Source of the DNA: Cesiribacter sp964504565
GTDB lineage: Bacteria > Bacteroidota > Bacteroidia > Cytophagales > Cyclobacteriaceae
NCBI GenBank assembly: GCA_964504565.1
Contig: CAZDEY010000007.1
Span: forward strand, 62,001 to 126,000
Direction of reading: 5' to 3'
DNA length: 64,000 nt
Part shown: one piece after another, positions 51,129 through 62,341 of the stretch
How positions within the stretch are numbered: position 1 is the first letter of the stretch
Layout: the number at the start of each line of letters is the position of its first letter
The notes under the pieces: model-generated
What the model saw: the letters and a program-made list of their open reading frames with translations, nothing else
What the model was told of the DNA's origin: nothing
Databases searched by the model: none
Program-made: the position numbers and the translations under genes

Positions 51129-54100
51129 CTAAGGATTAAGCTCCAGCTCCGTATCTACTGCTCCGTCGGATTTTAGCATTTCGCGGCGGGTTTTATCATC
51201 GCCAAACAGGCCGCTTATAGTATTGAATTCTTTATTATAGTTTAGCGAAGCCCCCTGTCGGATTATATACTCATTGGTCAGGAAGTTCCGGTCGTTGCGC
51301 TGGAATACGGTTAGGTTTAGGTTGCCCTTTTCGTTCAGGTGGTACAGTATTTCGAAGGTACCGGCAAAGTTGGTTCCGGAGGTATTGCCGCCCCCGCTAT
51401 TGCCTACTGCCGTATTGCCCCCAAATTTAACTTCAACCCTATCGTTAGCCAATGATTTGGTAAGTTGTAAGCCCAAGGCTCGGCTGTTCGGGTTATTATC
51501 ATTGCTTTCTACCTGCACTTCAATTTGTACGCCCAGGTAATCTTCGGTAAGTGCGCCTAATTGGTCAGTAAGAAAGGCACTTAGCGACTGATCTATTTTA
51601 GCGGTTACCGCATTTTGGGCCCCGCCACCGTCGGAGGCCCCGCCAATACCGTTTTCTGGTATAAACCTATTCATTACAATTAGGCCAAACACCTGCTTAA
51701 ACAGTGCCGACTCGTCGTTGCGGAGTTGGGCTAACGCATTGGTTACGCTGCTAAAGGTGCCGTAATTACTGCCCGGCACAATAATATTAAAGGAGAAGCT
51801 GGGCGACTCTAGGGTGCCGCTCATGCTCATTAGCACTTCTACCGGTTCTTTAGAGCGGGCATCCAGTTGGTCGGCATCGGCATAGTTGGTAATTAAGGGA
51901 GCCAGGCTGGCTTCGGTTTTGTATACGGCGGTTAAATCTAACAAGGCATTAAGCGGATCGCCGCTAAACTGTACGGTGCTGCCTTCGCGTAGCGAGAAAT
52001 TCTTTTGTACCACCTCCATAAAACTTAGGCGGTAGCGGCCCTGGGTAACTTCAAAAACACCCTGTAAGTCCATATCGCCGTTGGGTTTCATTTGCAGGCG
52101 CATATCGGTGGTTTTGCCCTGAACTTCCAGAAAATCGCCAGTATTGGGGTCAATTACTACGGTAAATTTGGCCTCGGGGCTAACATCTAAGCGGGAGCTT
52201 AGCGAGAAAGTGCTGACGTTAGCAGCGGCGGCTATAGCCGAATCGAGTTTGGTGGTTGAGGCGGTAGGGTCATTTTCCAGGTAAGCATTTTCAGTTTCAA
52301 AATTTATATACTCCGGAATAGCCACGGTAGCATCGGAACTTAGCATAACCATTACAAAATCGGTAGCCTCGTTCACTTTAAGCTGGCCTTTTACCTGCAC
52401 ATCGTCTACCGGACCGGTAACTTTGGCTTTGGTTTCTACAAAAAGTTTTCCGTAGAAGGGGGCGTCCATATCGCGGCCTTTGTTCACTATCTGAAAGTTA
52501 TCGGCATTTACTGATAGGTTTAGGAAGTAGTTCTGCAGGTTTTCATGTTTCACCTGCCCATCAACCACCAAAGTTTGGTTAAGCGAGTCATAAAGGGTAA
52601 AGTCATCTAAACTGATTGTCTTATTGTCAATAGTTATAGTTTCTTTACCAGTGCGGTATTTAGCCCCAGTCATGGCCAAGCGGAATGAGGTGCCGTCCTG
52701 CATACTTAAATCGCCGTTAATTTGCGGGGTAGCGGCACTGCCTTTTATATCCATATCGCCGGCCAGGCTGCCTTTCAGGTCGGTTATAAATTCTTTAACA
52801 AATGGCTCCCAAGGCTGCAGGTTAAACTGGTTTATATCCAGGTTCAGACTAATGGCATTGGTGCTGTCTTCAATATTGTAGAAACCGGTCAGGCGTAAAT
52901 CGTTGCCAGGGCCACTAAGGTTCACCTCGGTATTCAGTTGGCCGTTATTAGAAACTTTATTTAGATTGGCGTTTAAATTACCTACTTTTAGGCTATCTAT
53001 GGTTAGGTTGTTTACTGCCAAGTTAGCCTCAATAGCCGATAGCTGCATAGGGTCAGTAAGTTCTATCTGCCCGTCCAGTACTGCTTTAATTTTGTATTCG
53101 TCAAAGCCGGCTATCTCCAAAAATTCACTAACGGAAAATTCGTTTATATCAACCAGCATTTGAGGTTTAGCGGTATTTTCGTTCCGGGTATCTATAGCCA
53201 GGCTCTGGTTGTCGCGGGCCAGTTTAAAGTTATTAATTACTAAATAATTAGTAGCGAAACGTATACGGGCATCCTGGGCTAATTGGTAGTCTTTGCCCTC
53301 AATGGCTAAATCGGTATCGGTTAGTGCCAGGTTTAGGGTATCGCCTACGAAGATAAGTTCACCGTTCAGGGCCAGGTGGGTACTATCGGTGGGCGGGGCC
53401 AGGCCTAAGCCAAAATCCAACCGGTTTTCAGCCCATTTTCCATCTAGCGTAAACTGCGGAATATCAATAGTTTCACCTACCGCAATTTTATCGGTTTTTA
53501 CTGCAAAATTTACAACCCGTTGTTGGGTTTGCGCGTCAATTCGTAGGTTTTTAACCAGTATGGAATCCCAAGCAATACCGGGGGCCACCACATCCAGATT
53601 GAAAGCACGGTTTTGATCATTAACATCGGCTACCATGCTCAGGGGGTGGGTAAGCTCTAATTGGGGCAGAAAAGCCTTAGCAATTACGGGCTCGTCCCAC
53701 ATTTTTACCTCCAGGTGGATATCGCTGTTAAATTCGGTAAGAGGTTCAGGGTCGGGGCTGGTGCTACTGCTCCCGTAATAATTGGTAAAATGCTCGGCAA
53801 CTACCGGCAAATCTTCAAATAGGTACTTACCGGTAAGCTCAACCGAGGCAAAATCAGAAGTTAAAATAACCTCGCGTAAGTCTTCGGAAGTTCGCTTGGA
53901 AGCCAATACCAAACTATCCATAGTCCAGCTTTGGGCACCGCGAATAAGTTCGGTATCGCGCACTTCTACCAAACCTACAATCTCGTCAATTTCCTGTCCG
54001 GCTATATCGGCGGTAATCCGCGATTTTACAATTAGACTGTCGGGACTAAGGTTTAGCCTGAGCATATTTAAGCGCTCAATATTAATATCGGCGGTTAGCA

Positions 54101-55972
54101 ACGGCAGCGAATCGTTCAGGTCCGAGCCGGCTTCCATATCAAAAATCAGGTAGGGGTCTTCGTAGGCCGCTACAACCTGCGCCCGGTTGTTTATAAAGGA
54201 GCCGGTAGCAATCAGGTTTTCGTACACGTAATCGTTGTATTCCAGCTCGGTTACCGTTATATCAAAACTATTCACATCTACCTGCTGGCCGGCCCCGTCT
54301 ACCCGCACTTTACTTACCAGCGATACATGGCCCAAGCCCAGGCTATCGCCCACAAATGGCCTAAGATCGAAGTTGGTGGTATTAAGGTTGCCGGCTAAGA
54401 TAAAGCGGCTATCGGTAGGGGCGCGGTAAAGCATATTGGTTTCTACTAAGCCTACCCCACTGCGCAGGCGGGCGGTAAGGTCTATGCTCTGGGGCGTTCC
54501 TTCGGCCTGGGCTACCAGGTTTAACCTTCCGGCCGAACTGCTGCCCGGCGGCAGCCCGTTTACAAAACTAAACTGCTGAAGGTAGCTGGTGGTGGTATTT
54601 AGTTCGCGGAGCTGAACGTCAAATTTAACCCGTTCCAGATCGTTGAGGTTAGTGGCATCGGCAGTCATATATAGGGTAAGNNNNNNNNNNTGTCGGCATT
54701 CAGCATAAAGTCGCTAACGGTGGCTCTATTATTTTCTACCTGCGCCTTCAAATCCATCAGAATTCGCATATCCCGGACCTCCGGAAGCGTATCCAGCATA
54801 GGTGTAAAGTAGGTTACATCTTTCAGGCCGAGCAGGGCACCTTCAACCGAAGCACTGGCTTTTAGGTTGGCCAGCATATCGGTACTAGGGTTTATACTGA
54901 GTTTCTCTATTTTAATTTGGTCTTCCAGCCGGGTATTGTCGGTAATAAACTCGTGCAGGGTAGCAGAAAAAATCGGTACTTCCAGTTGAACATCCATAGC
55001 GGCATTGTGCAGGGCAAAGCCACTGTTTTTCTCCAGAGCGGCTAATTCTCTAACTTCTACCTGCAGGGTATCGCCGGCCAGGTAAAAATTACGAATGTCG
55101 GTTTGTATGTTCTGTAAATCCAGGTTTTCGAAATTGATTTTGCCGGGTTGGTTGGCCAGGCTGCTCTGAAATTTTACTTGGCTGTTTTCAATTTCAAACC
55201 GTTCTACAGTAAACCTAAAGCCGCTGGGGTTTAACAAAGCCGAATCAAGTTTAGCTACGGTTTCATCGGCGGTGGCTACTGTATCATCGGCCGGGCCGGG
55301 CGCTAACTGCCTAAAATCAACATTCAGCTCGCGTAGCACTATATCATTCGCTATAATATGCTGGTCTTCCAGCCCCAGGGTCTCCAAATCAACCAATAAA
55401 TACGGCGCATCCAGATTAAGGCTCATTTGGCTGCTATCATCGGCAAAGTTTAGGCGTACTTTTTCCAATCGTACGGCGTGCAGATCAAAAGTAAAGGCCG
55501 AGCTGGTAGTATCGGCTACCGTATCGGCCGATACAAAGGAGTCTACTATAAACTGGTAGTTGAAGTTGGCGCTATCGGCCGGGCGGTGCAGGTTTATATA
55601 GGCATTTTCCAGCAGAATTTCATCCAGCACCAAACTGGATTTAAAGAGGGCAAAGGCGCCGATATCGGCTTTCAGGTAGTTGGCATAGATTAGCGTATCG
55701 CCGGCCTGGTCTTCAATGTATACATCTTCCAGACTGGCGGTTTCAAAAAAGTTAATATTTACACGGCCAATGCTAACCTCGGTACCCCACTGCTTGGCAA
55801 AATTGCCGGCAACTTTTTGGGTTACTTTAGTTTGAATGCCCGGAATCTGGATGAGGATAATGGCCAATACTACTAGCCCTAAAATGCCGGCTATCAGAAA
55901 TAAAAGCCACTTTATCGGGAGCCATAGGTAGTGCCAGAAAGATTTATGAGAAGTTGCGATGGTACAATTCAG
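51129..55972 (-). CDS. TamB family translocation and assembly protein, spans an assembly gap
   Basis: Two frames meet at the N-run 54681-54690 and together encode about 1600 residues of TamB (DUF490): an N-terminal anchor helix (WLLFLIAGILGLVVLAIIL) with IPGIQTKVTQKVAGNFA, long repetitive beta-strand sequence, and the C-terminal conserved domain with LAPLITNYAD, GVQIEVQVES and ISGLFGDDKTRREML. TamB helps move lipids or outer-membrane proteins across the periplasm. No ATG, GTG or TTG lies upstream of the anchor after the TGA at 55979; CTG 55972 is the best remaining start, and a TTG at 55867 would cut into the helix. The gap length breaks the frame, so the N count is wrong. Confidence 0.8.
54681..54690. 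other. Assembly gap inside tamB
   Basis: Ten N. With ten bases the frame is lost; the true length must leave remainder 2 when divided by 3. Confidence 0.95.
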
Positions 55973-56171
55973 TTTAGTTCAAACAATAAAAACCAATAAG
56001 GAAAGTATTGGTTGGCAGTAAATGCTGCTTTTTAGTACGGATTCTGACGCGTAAAGTTAATGGCCCGCCGGCAGTTGCTTAGCTGCGTGGTATATACACC
56101 GCCTTAGGTCGGCAATATTTAAGTGCAAGGAGGAATAAGAGCAGGTGTTTTACCGCTTCTACTAATCTTTT

Positions 56172-56179
56172 TACCTTTG
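56172..56179 (+). promoter_or_regulatory. TANNTTTG -7 element, near-leaderless gene
   Basis: TACCTTTG ends seven bases before the ATG at 56187. A GTTTTA about 20 bases upstream may stand for the -33 element. Confidence 0.5.
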
Positions 56180-56186
56180 CTTTAGC

Positions 56187-56954
56187 ATGCCAACTCCTTT
56201 CCCAATAGCTTCGCTGGAAACAGATCATTATTCGCATTACCCCGGCCGGCCCACCCTTATATTTTTGCACGATTCCTTAGGATGCATTGAACTTTGGCGC
56301 GATTTTCCGCAGAAATTGGGTGACTTAACCCAGTGCAATGTTTTGGTATACGATCGGCAAGGCTACGGAAAATCGGTGCCGTTTAGCTATGCCGAGCGCG
56401 ACAATGGGTATATGGAACTGGAAGCTGACATCCTGGTGGAGCTTCTGGATTACTATAAAATTGACCAGCCTATACTTTTTGGCCATAGCGATGGCGGTTC
56501 TATAGCCTTAATTGCCGCCGGCAAATACCCTGATCAATTTAAGGGTGTAATTACTGAAGGGGCGCATATTTTTGTGGAAGACATAACCCTGGCTGGTATT
56601 AAAGCAGCAGTTGAACTTTACCAAACAACCAACCTTAAAGATAAGCTGGCCAAGTACCACGCTTATAAAACCGAGGCTATGTTCCGGGCGTGGGCCGATA
56701 CCTGGCTCAAGCCCTCGTTCAGAAACTGGAACATCGAGAAGTTTTTGCCGGCTATCACTTGCCCGGTGCTAGTAATTCAGGGAGAAGAAGATGAGTACGG
56801 AACCTTGCTTCAGGTGGAACGGATAGTAGAACAAGTTAGCGGCCCGGCCGAAAAGTTTATTTTACCCGGCGTAAAGCACAGCCCGCATAAGGAGGTGCCA
56901 GAGGTTATTCTAGAAGAAGTATATAACTTTTTATTATCTAACGACCTAATATAG
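56187..56954 (+). CDS. Alpha/beta-fold hydrolase
   Basis: The 255-residue protein has LIFLHDSLG (oxyanion hole, 24-32), YDRQGYGKS (55-63), nucleophile elbow GHSDGG with Ser101, IQGEEDEYG (acid) and PGVKHSPHKE (His). The family covers many lipases, esterases and dehalogenases; the substrate is unknown. It is a single gene with its own promoter and terminator. Confidence 0.83.
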   Translation: MPTPFPIASLETDHYSHYPGRPTLIFLHDSLGCIELWRDFPQKLGDLTQCNVLVYDRQGYGKSVPFSYAERDNGYMELEADILVELLDYYKIDQPILFGHSDGGSIALIAAGKYPDQFKGVITEGAHIFVEDITLAGIKAAVELYQTTNLKDKLAKYHAYKTEAMFRAWADTWLKPSFRNWNIEKFLPAITCPVLVIQGEEDEYGTLLQVERIVEQVSGPAEKFILPGVKHSPHKEVPEVILEEVYNFLLSNDLI

Positions 56955-56957
56955 AAA

Positions 56958-56987
56958 AGCCCCGGTAATTCACCGAGGCTGTTTCTT
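56958..56987 (+). terminator. Terminator-like hairpin after the hydrolase gene
   Basis: AGCCCCGGT pairs with ACCGAGGCT (one C-A mismatch) around a five-base loop, followed by GTTTCTT. It lies between convergent genes. Confidence 0.65.
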
Positions 56988-57005
56988 AAATACTTTTTTC
57001 CAATG

Positions 57006-58622
57006 TTAATCCAAACTAGCCAGTTTCTGGGCTTCGTCAAAGTGCTGCAGGGCTTGCTGGAACATTTCGTTGGTTTGGTTAAATACCGGATAGTAGCCCC
57101 TATTGCCCCAAACCGAACGGGCTATCATGGCTTTGGTATGAATTCTTAGTAATTCCTTAGAACGGGCGTAGCCTAACGGGTCGTGGCCAACGTTCTGGGC
57201 AGTTCCTAAATCCACTACTTCCTTCAGCATTTTATCGCTTACCGTAAAGTTTTTCAGGAAGCTATCTAAGCCTTTACCTTCTAATTCCTGGCGGTTGGCT
57301 TGCGCGTAATTCAGCGTATACTCTCTAATAATATTATTGGTAAACAGCTTAGTTAAGTACTTACTATTGCCCACCGTATCTAGCGGCACAAATACATCCG
57401 GCATAATGCCCCCGCCGCCGTATACCGTGCGTCCGGTGCGGGTTTCGTAGCGTAGAGAGTCTATAAACTTTATGCTATCCGATACGAAATATTCACCGTG
57501 CTCGTAGCGGGCGGATAAGTCGTTACGGTACCCATCTTCACCCTCGGTATACGGTTTTTGAATTGAACGGCCGCTGGGGGTATAGTAGCGCGATATAGTC
57601 AGGCGAAGCTCCGAGCCATCGCTCAGGTTAATAGGCATTTGTACCAGGCCTTTGCCAAAGCTGCGGCGGCCAACAATCAGTGCCCTATCATTATCTTGCA
57701 GGGCACCGGCCACAATTTCCGAAGCCGAGGCACTGCCTTCGTTAATCAACACTATTACCGGGCTTTCTTCAAACGCACCCTTACGCTTAGCGTACGATTT
57801 GCTGTCGTAGCGATCGCGCTTACCATCGGTATACACAATCATTTTATTGCCGCTAATAAATTCATCGGCCATATTAATAGCCCGATCCATATAGCCACCG
57901 GGGTTATCCTGCAAATCCAGGATTAACTTCTGCATGCCGTTGTCTACCAGTTTATCCAAGGCATCTTTAAACTCGTCGTAGGTATTGGCGCTAAAGCGGG
58001 TAACTTTAATATAGCCTACCTCATCGTTCACCATATAGCTGGCGGCTACCGAATTCTGCGGAATTTTATCGCGGGTTACTTCAATAGTAAACGGCTCGTT
58101 GCCCCGGCGAAATATTCCCAGGTCAACCTTGCTGCCTTTAGGGCCGCGCAGCAGTTCAAAAACTTTTCTGTTGCTTAATTCACCACTGGCTATATTTTCA
58201 CCGTCTACCGAAATAATCCGGTCGTTAGGCTGCAACCCGGCCTGTTCCGAGGGGCCACCTACCAAAGCACTTACTACTACTAACGAATCGCGAATCAGGT
58301 TAAACTCAATGCCGATACCCTCAAATTCACCTTCAAGCTGGCTTTTTGCCAGGGGAAGGTCGTCTTTGGTTATATAAACCGAGTGCGGGTCGAGGTTCTT
58401 CAGCATTCCGTTAATTGCCTCATCAACCAACTCATCGGTATCAACTTCATCTACATAATAACGGTCGATATACGAAACAATTTCCCGAAATTTAAGAAGG
58501 TTGCCGAAGGGGTTAGTGGTAGCATCGGGGTTGGCAATGGCGGCGCCCAGTAGTATACCACCGGCAACCCCCAGCATAATAAGTAAAGGTAAACGGGCGG
58601 CTGATTTTGTATTTTTCCTCAT
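57006..58622 (-). CDS. C-terminal processing protease (S41 family)
   Basis: The 538-residue protein has an N-terminal membrane anchor or signal helix (about 12-30), a PDZ domain (about 100-190 with GIGIEF and PNDRIISVDG), and the tail-specific protease core. The catalytic dyad is Ser299 in GSASASEI and Lys324 in RRSFGKGLVQ. The active site faces the periplasm, where CtpA-type enzymes trim C-termini of exported proteins. The start at 58622 agrees with the helix. Confidence 0.93.
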   Translation of the reverse strand: MRKNTKSAARLPLLIMLGVAGGILLGAAIANPDATTNPFGNLLKFREIVSYIDRYYVDEVDTDELVDEAINGMLKNLDPHSVYITKDDLPLAKSQLEGEFEGIGIEFNLIRDSLVVVSALVGGPSEQAGLQPNDRIISVDGENIASGELSNRKVFELLRGPKGSKVDLGIFRRGNEPFTIEVTRDKIPQNSVAASYMVNDEVGYIKVTRFSANTYDEFKDALDKLVDNGMQKLILDLQDNPGGYMDRAINMADEFISGNKMIVYTDGKRDRYDSKSYAKRKGAFEESPVIVLINEGSASASEIVAGALQDNDRALIVGRRSFGKGLVQMPINLSDGSELRLTISRYYTPSGRSIQKPYTEGEDGYRNDLSARYEHGEYFVSDSIKFIDSLRYETRTGRTVYGGGGIMPDVFVPLDTVGNSKYLTKLFTNNIIREYTLNYAQANRQELEGKGLDSFLKNFTVSDKMLKEVVDLGTAQNVGHDPLGYARSKELLRIHTKAMIARSVWGNRGYYPVFNQTNEMFQQALQHFDEAQKLASLD

Positions 58623-58812
58623 GTAGACGTAGTAGCGTTGATCTGATTTAACCTGGATTCACTAGTTCTAACGCAACCTTAATTTATATCGTTTGGCCGG
58701 GCGGAAAAAATCTTCTTTAGCTTGTTGGTTTTGGGAATGCTATTTTCACTAAAATTCATTAATTTGCCTTTCTAAATTTTTAGTTGTTGCGGTTACTAAT
58801 AGCCTTTGGAGC

Positions 58813-59569
58813 GTGAGTTTGGATAAATCGAAAATTTCGGACCTAATTGAGAAGAACTACGTGTTTGCCTCGGTGCTGTACCATTTTGGTATAGAATTTT
58901 ACGATTATGCCGAAGAAACGCTGGAACAGGTGTGTAACCAACGGGGTTTGCACATGCAGCACGTAATTGATAGCCTGGAGCAGGCCGTTCAGTTGCCGGA
59001 AGTACCCAACCTCAACGAGCTGCCGGTTGATATAGTAATTGCCTACCTGCGCCATAGCCACTACCTGTTTATCAAGCGCCGCCTGCCCTACATTGCCCGT
59101 CTGGTCAACGAAATTAAGGATTCCGATGCACTTAACGCCCCGGCTATTGAAGACCTGAAAACCGTATTTCCGCTCTACGTTGAAGATTTTGTTCGCCACG
59201 TATTTCACGAGGAGGACTCGCTGTTCGTGTTTATACAGCAGCTACTGCTGGCTTACAATGGCGAACCTTACAACTATGGACGGTTGTACTATATGATGGA
59301 AGACAATTCCGTGGAAGAACTGGCTATTGAGCATGATTGCCACGATGACGAAATGACGGGCATCCGGACCCTAACCGGCAACTATAGCCTGCCGCCTAAC
59401 TGTAGCTTACTGGTAAAAGTTGTATACCAGGAGTTGCAGAATTTTGAACAGGAGCTAATCGCCCACGCCCGTATCGAAAACNNNNNNNNNNNNNNNNNNN
59501 TTTCCTAAAGCGCTGGTGCTGGAAAAAGGCGTGAAGAAAAAACTACGCAAGCTTACCTCCCTAAACTAA
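58813..59569 (+). CDS. Iron-sulfur cluster repair protein (RIC/ScdA/YtfE family), interrupted by N-run
   Basis: The protein begins with GTG at 58813. An N-terminal DUF542 segment (about 5-55) precedes the hemerythrin-like di-iron domain with HSHYLF, HVFHEEDSLF, EHDCHDDEM and HARIEN. After the N-run at 59482-59500 the sequence continues as FPKALVLEKGVKKKLRKL to a TAA at 59567-59569. The family motif HxxIENNILFP suggests only nine bases are missing; 19 N breaks the frame. It repairs iron-sulfur clusters damaged by nitric oxide or oxidants. It is first in a run with ruvX and def. Confidence 0.85.
59482..59500. other. Assembly gap inside the RIC/ScdA gene
   Basis: Nineteen N. Codons are whole on both sides, so the true gap length must be a multiple of three. 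Confidence 0.95.
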
Positions 59570-59572
59570 GCT

Positions 59573-59986
59573 ATGGGCCGCATTCTGGCAATAGACTACG
59601 GGCACAAACGGGTAGGGCTGGCCGTAACCGATCCGCTGCAACTAGTAGCCAATCCGCTGGATACCGTTCATAGTAAAGATCTTATTGATTTCCTGAAGAA
59701 ATATACGCAATCCGAAGCCTTAGAGTGTTTTGTTTTAGGCATGCCTCGCCGCCTGGATGGCAGCGATACCGATGCCACCGCCGGGGCCAAAGGCTGTTCT
59801 ACATTATTAAAGAAGAATTTTCCGCAGATTCCCGTACATTTGCACGACGAACGATTTACCAGCCGAATGGCCCAACAGACAATGCTGGCGGCAGGTTTAA
59901 AAAAGAAAGACCGACAGAATAAGGCAACGGTAGACAAGGTAAGTGCTACCATTATACTGCAGTCTTATCTGGAAAGTAAAAGTTAA
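59573..59986 (+). CDS. ruvX: RuvX/YqgF Holliday-junction resolvase family
   Basis: The 137-residue RNase H-like protein has catalytic Asp8 in ILAIDYGHKRVG, then GMPRRLDGSDTD and DERFTSRMAQQ. It matches RuvX/YqgF over its length; the family processes 16S rRNA ends and may resolve Holliday junctions. It lies two bases upstream of def. Confidence 0.95.
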   Translation: MGRILAIDYGHKRVGLAVTDPLQLVANPLDTVHSKDLIDFLKKYTQSEALECFVLGMPRRLDGSDTDATAGAKGCSTLLKKNFPQIPVHLHDERFTSRMAQQTMLAAGLKKKDRQNKATVDKVSATIILQSYLESKS

Positions 59987-59988
59987 AT

Positions 59989-60546
59989 ATGGTATACCCA
60001 ATAGTTGTTTACGGCGATCCGGTACTAAAACGCCGGGCCGAGGATATAGAAAAAGGCAGCCTGGATATTAAGGAGTTTGTAGCCAATATGTACGAAACCA
60101 TGTACGCGGCTAGCGGGGTAGGGTTAGCGGCTCCGCAAATTGGAAAATCGGTACGGGTGTTTGTAGTAGATGCCGAGCCTATGGACGAAGAGAATTTGAA
60201 GGGTTTTAAAAAAGCATTTATAAATCCAGAAATAATTGAAGAAACCGGCAATGATTGGGCTTACGAAGAAGGCTGCCTAAGCATACCCGGCATACGCGCC
60301 GATGTGAGCCGCCCGGAGAAAGTCCGCATTACCTACTACGATGAAGACTGGAACCAGCACGACGAAACCTACGAAGGCTTGGCCGCCCGGGTAATTCAGC
60401 ACGAGTACGACCACCTGGAAGGGGTATTGTTTACCGACTACCTTACGGCCTTCAAAAAGCGATTGATCAAAAGTAAGCTAAATAATATCAGTCGGGGTCA
60501 GGTTAAAACCGACTACCGTATTTTGGCACCCGCCGCCCGCAAATAG
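59989..60546 (+). CDS. def: Peptide deformylase
   Basis: The 185-residue metalloenzyme removes the formyl group from nascent proteins. All three motifs are present: GVGLAAPQ (43-50), EGCLSIP (metal Cys96) and HEYDHLEG (His138, Glu139, His142). Confidence 0.97.
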   Translation: MVYPIVVYGDPVLKRRAEDIEKGSLDIKEFVANMYETMYAASGVGLAAPQIGKSVRVFVVDAEPMDEENLKGFKKAFINPEIIEETGNDWAYEEGCLSIPGIRADVSRPEKVRITYYDEDWNQHDETYEGLAARVIQHEYDHLEGVLFTDYLTAFKKRLIKSKLNNISRGQVKTDYRILAPAARK

Positions 60547-60565
60547 CTTAGCTAAACTTATTTTT

Positions 60566-62245
60566 ATGAAGAAGATGGGATGGCTGCTTACCGGCCTGCT
60601 TTTAGCCTGCCAGGTACAGCAACCACCGGTAATTACCGAAGTTCCGGCCAAAAGTGTAAAACCTACCGAAGCCTGGCTAGACCAGGGACAGCCTAAGCTA
60701 ATTGTAGGCATAGTAGTAGACCAAATGCGGGCCGATTACCTGCAACGCTTCGCCCCTAACTTTTCCGAGGGCGGTTTTATGCGCCTGATGCGGCAGGGGC
60801 TTACCGCGGCTAATACCCATTACAATTATATACCCACCTATACCGGCCCCGGCCACGCCAGTATTTACAGTGGTGCTACCCCGGCTACCCACGGCATAAT
60901 TGCTAATGACTGGTACGACCGGCAACTAAAACACTCAGTATATTGCGCGGAAGATACCGCCGAGCAGGTAATTGGCAGCACCCTGGGCTCGGCCGCCTCG
61001 CCTCACCGCCTGCTTTCCACCAACCTGGGCGATGAGCTAAAACTAGCTACCGCCCGTCAGGCTAAAGTAGTAGGGGTAAGTTTAAAGGATAGAGGGGCTG
61101 TTATGCCCGCCGGCCACTTGGCCGATGCCGCTTACTGGTATAACTGGGATGATGGCCGCATAGTAAGCAGTACCTGGTATATGAACCAGTTGCCGCAGTG
61201 GGTGCAGGAACTCAATAACCAAAACCTGCCGGATGAGTACCTGAAAAATACTTGGGATTTATTCTTGCCGAAAGATAAGTATGCCGCCAGCGGGCCCGAT
61301 AATCAACCCTACGAGCGGAGGTTTAAAGGGAAAGAAACTCCTACCTTTCCCTACGTGCTGCCGGAGTTGCGTAAGCAAAACAATGAATACTCTTTACTAA
61401 CTTATACCCCCTGGGGCAATTCCCTGGTGACCGAAATGGCACTGGCCGCCCTGGAAGGCGAAGCTATGGGGCAGGATACCATACCCGATATGCTGGCAAT
61501 TAGCTACAGTAGTACTGATATAATCGGGCACGCATTTGGCCTGCGGTCTAAAGAGTTGGAAGATGTCTACATAAGGCTGGACCGGGAAATAGAGCGCCTG
61601 CTGAACGAATTAGATGCCCGCGTAGGCAAAAATAATTACCTGCTATTTTTAACTGCCGACCATGCCGCGGCCGATGTGCCCCAGTACTTTATTGACGAAC
61701 GTATACCCGCCGGTTATTTTGATGATGCCGAGTTAGGAAAAGCAGTAAACAACTACCTGACCGAAAAATACGGCCCGGGTCAATGGGTTGAGTACGCCGA
61801 GAATTATCAGCTATACCTAAACCACAGCCTGATTCAGGAGAAAGAAATTTTGTTGGCTAAAATTCAGCAGGAAGTTGCCGACTTTGCCCTGCAGGCCCCG
61901 GGCGTTGTAGATGCTATACCGGCCTCGGCCATGCGCTGGCAGGAGTTTAGTTTTGGTCTCCGGCAGAAATTACAACTGGGTTACTACCAACCCCGTTCCG
62001 GCGATGTGTTGCTGATACTTCCGCCCGAATGGATCCATAGAATGACCTACGGTACCAGCCACGGCAGCGGTTATAATTACGACACGCACGTGCCTCTGTT
62101 ATTTTATGGCTGGAACGTACCCAAAGGAATACGAGTAACCAAACCACTGGATATTACCGATATTGCCCCGACAGTTAGCTTTATGACGGGTTTGCCGCTA
62201 CCCAGTGGCGCTATAGGCAAGCCAATTCAGGAGTTAATAAAATAA
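60566..62245 (+). CDS. PafA-like alkaline phosphatase, lipoprotein
   Basis: The 559-residue protein has a lipobox LLAC with Cys15. The alkaline-phosphatase superfamily domain starts with VGIVVDQMRADYLQRF (metal Asp52) and YIPTYTGPGHASIYSGATP, where Thr93 is the likely nucleophile, as in PafA. LTADHAAADVP and THVPLLFYG supply further metal ligands. PafA-type enzymes release phosphate from diverse esters at the cell surface. It is 20 bases downstream of def. Confidence 0.88.
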   Translation: MKKMGWLLTGLLLACQVQQPPVITEVPAKSVKPTEAWLDQGQPKLIVGIVVDQMRADYLQRFAPNFSEGGFMRLMRQGLTAANTHYNYIPTYTGPGHASIYSGATPATHGIIANDWYDRQLKHSVYCAEDTAEQVIGSTLGSAASPHRLLSTNLGDELKLATARQAKVVGVSLKDRGAVMPAGHLADAAYWYNWDDGRIVSSTWYMNQLPQWVQELNNQNLPDEYLKNTWDLFLPKDKYAASGPDNQPYERRFKGKETPTFPYVLPELRKQNNEYSLLTYTPWGNSLVTEMALAALEGEAMGQDTIPDMLAISYSSTDIIGHAFGLRSKELEDVYIRLDREIERLLNELDARVGKNNYLLFLTADHAAADVPQYFIDERIPAGYFDDAELGKAVNNYLTEKYGPGQWVEYAENYQLYLNHSLIQEKEILLAKIQQEVADFALQAPGVVDAIPASAMRWQEFSFGLRQKLQLGYYQPRSGDVLLILPPEWIHRMTYGTSHGSGYNYDTHVPLLFYGWNVPKGIRVTKPLDITDIAPTVSFMTGLPLPSGAIGKPIQELIK

Positions 62246-62341
62246 AGTAACTTGCGGGGGTGTATTTGCGTAAATGCCTTTGCCAAAACCGCCGCCCTAT
62301 TTTTTGGTTGTAACTACAGGATAAAAAAACCAACACTTTTT

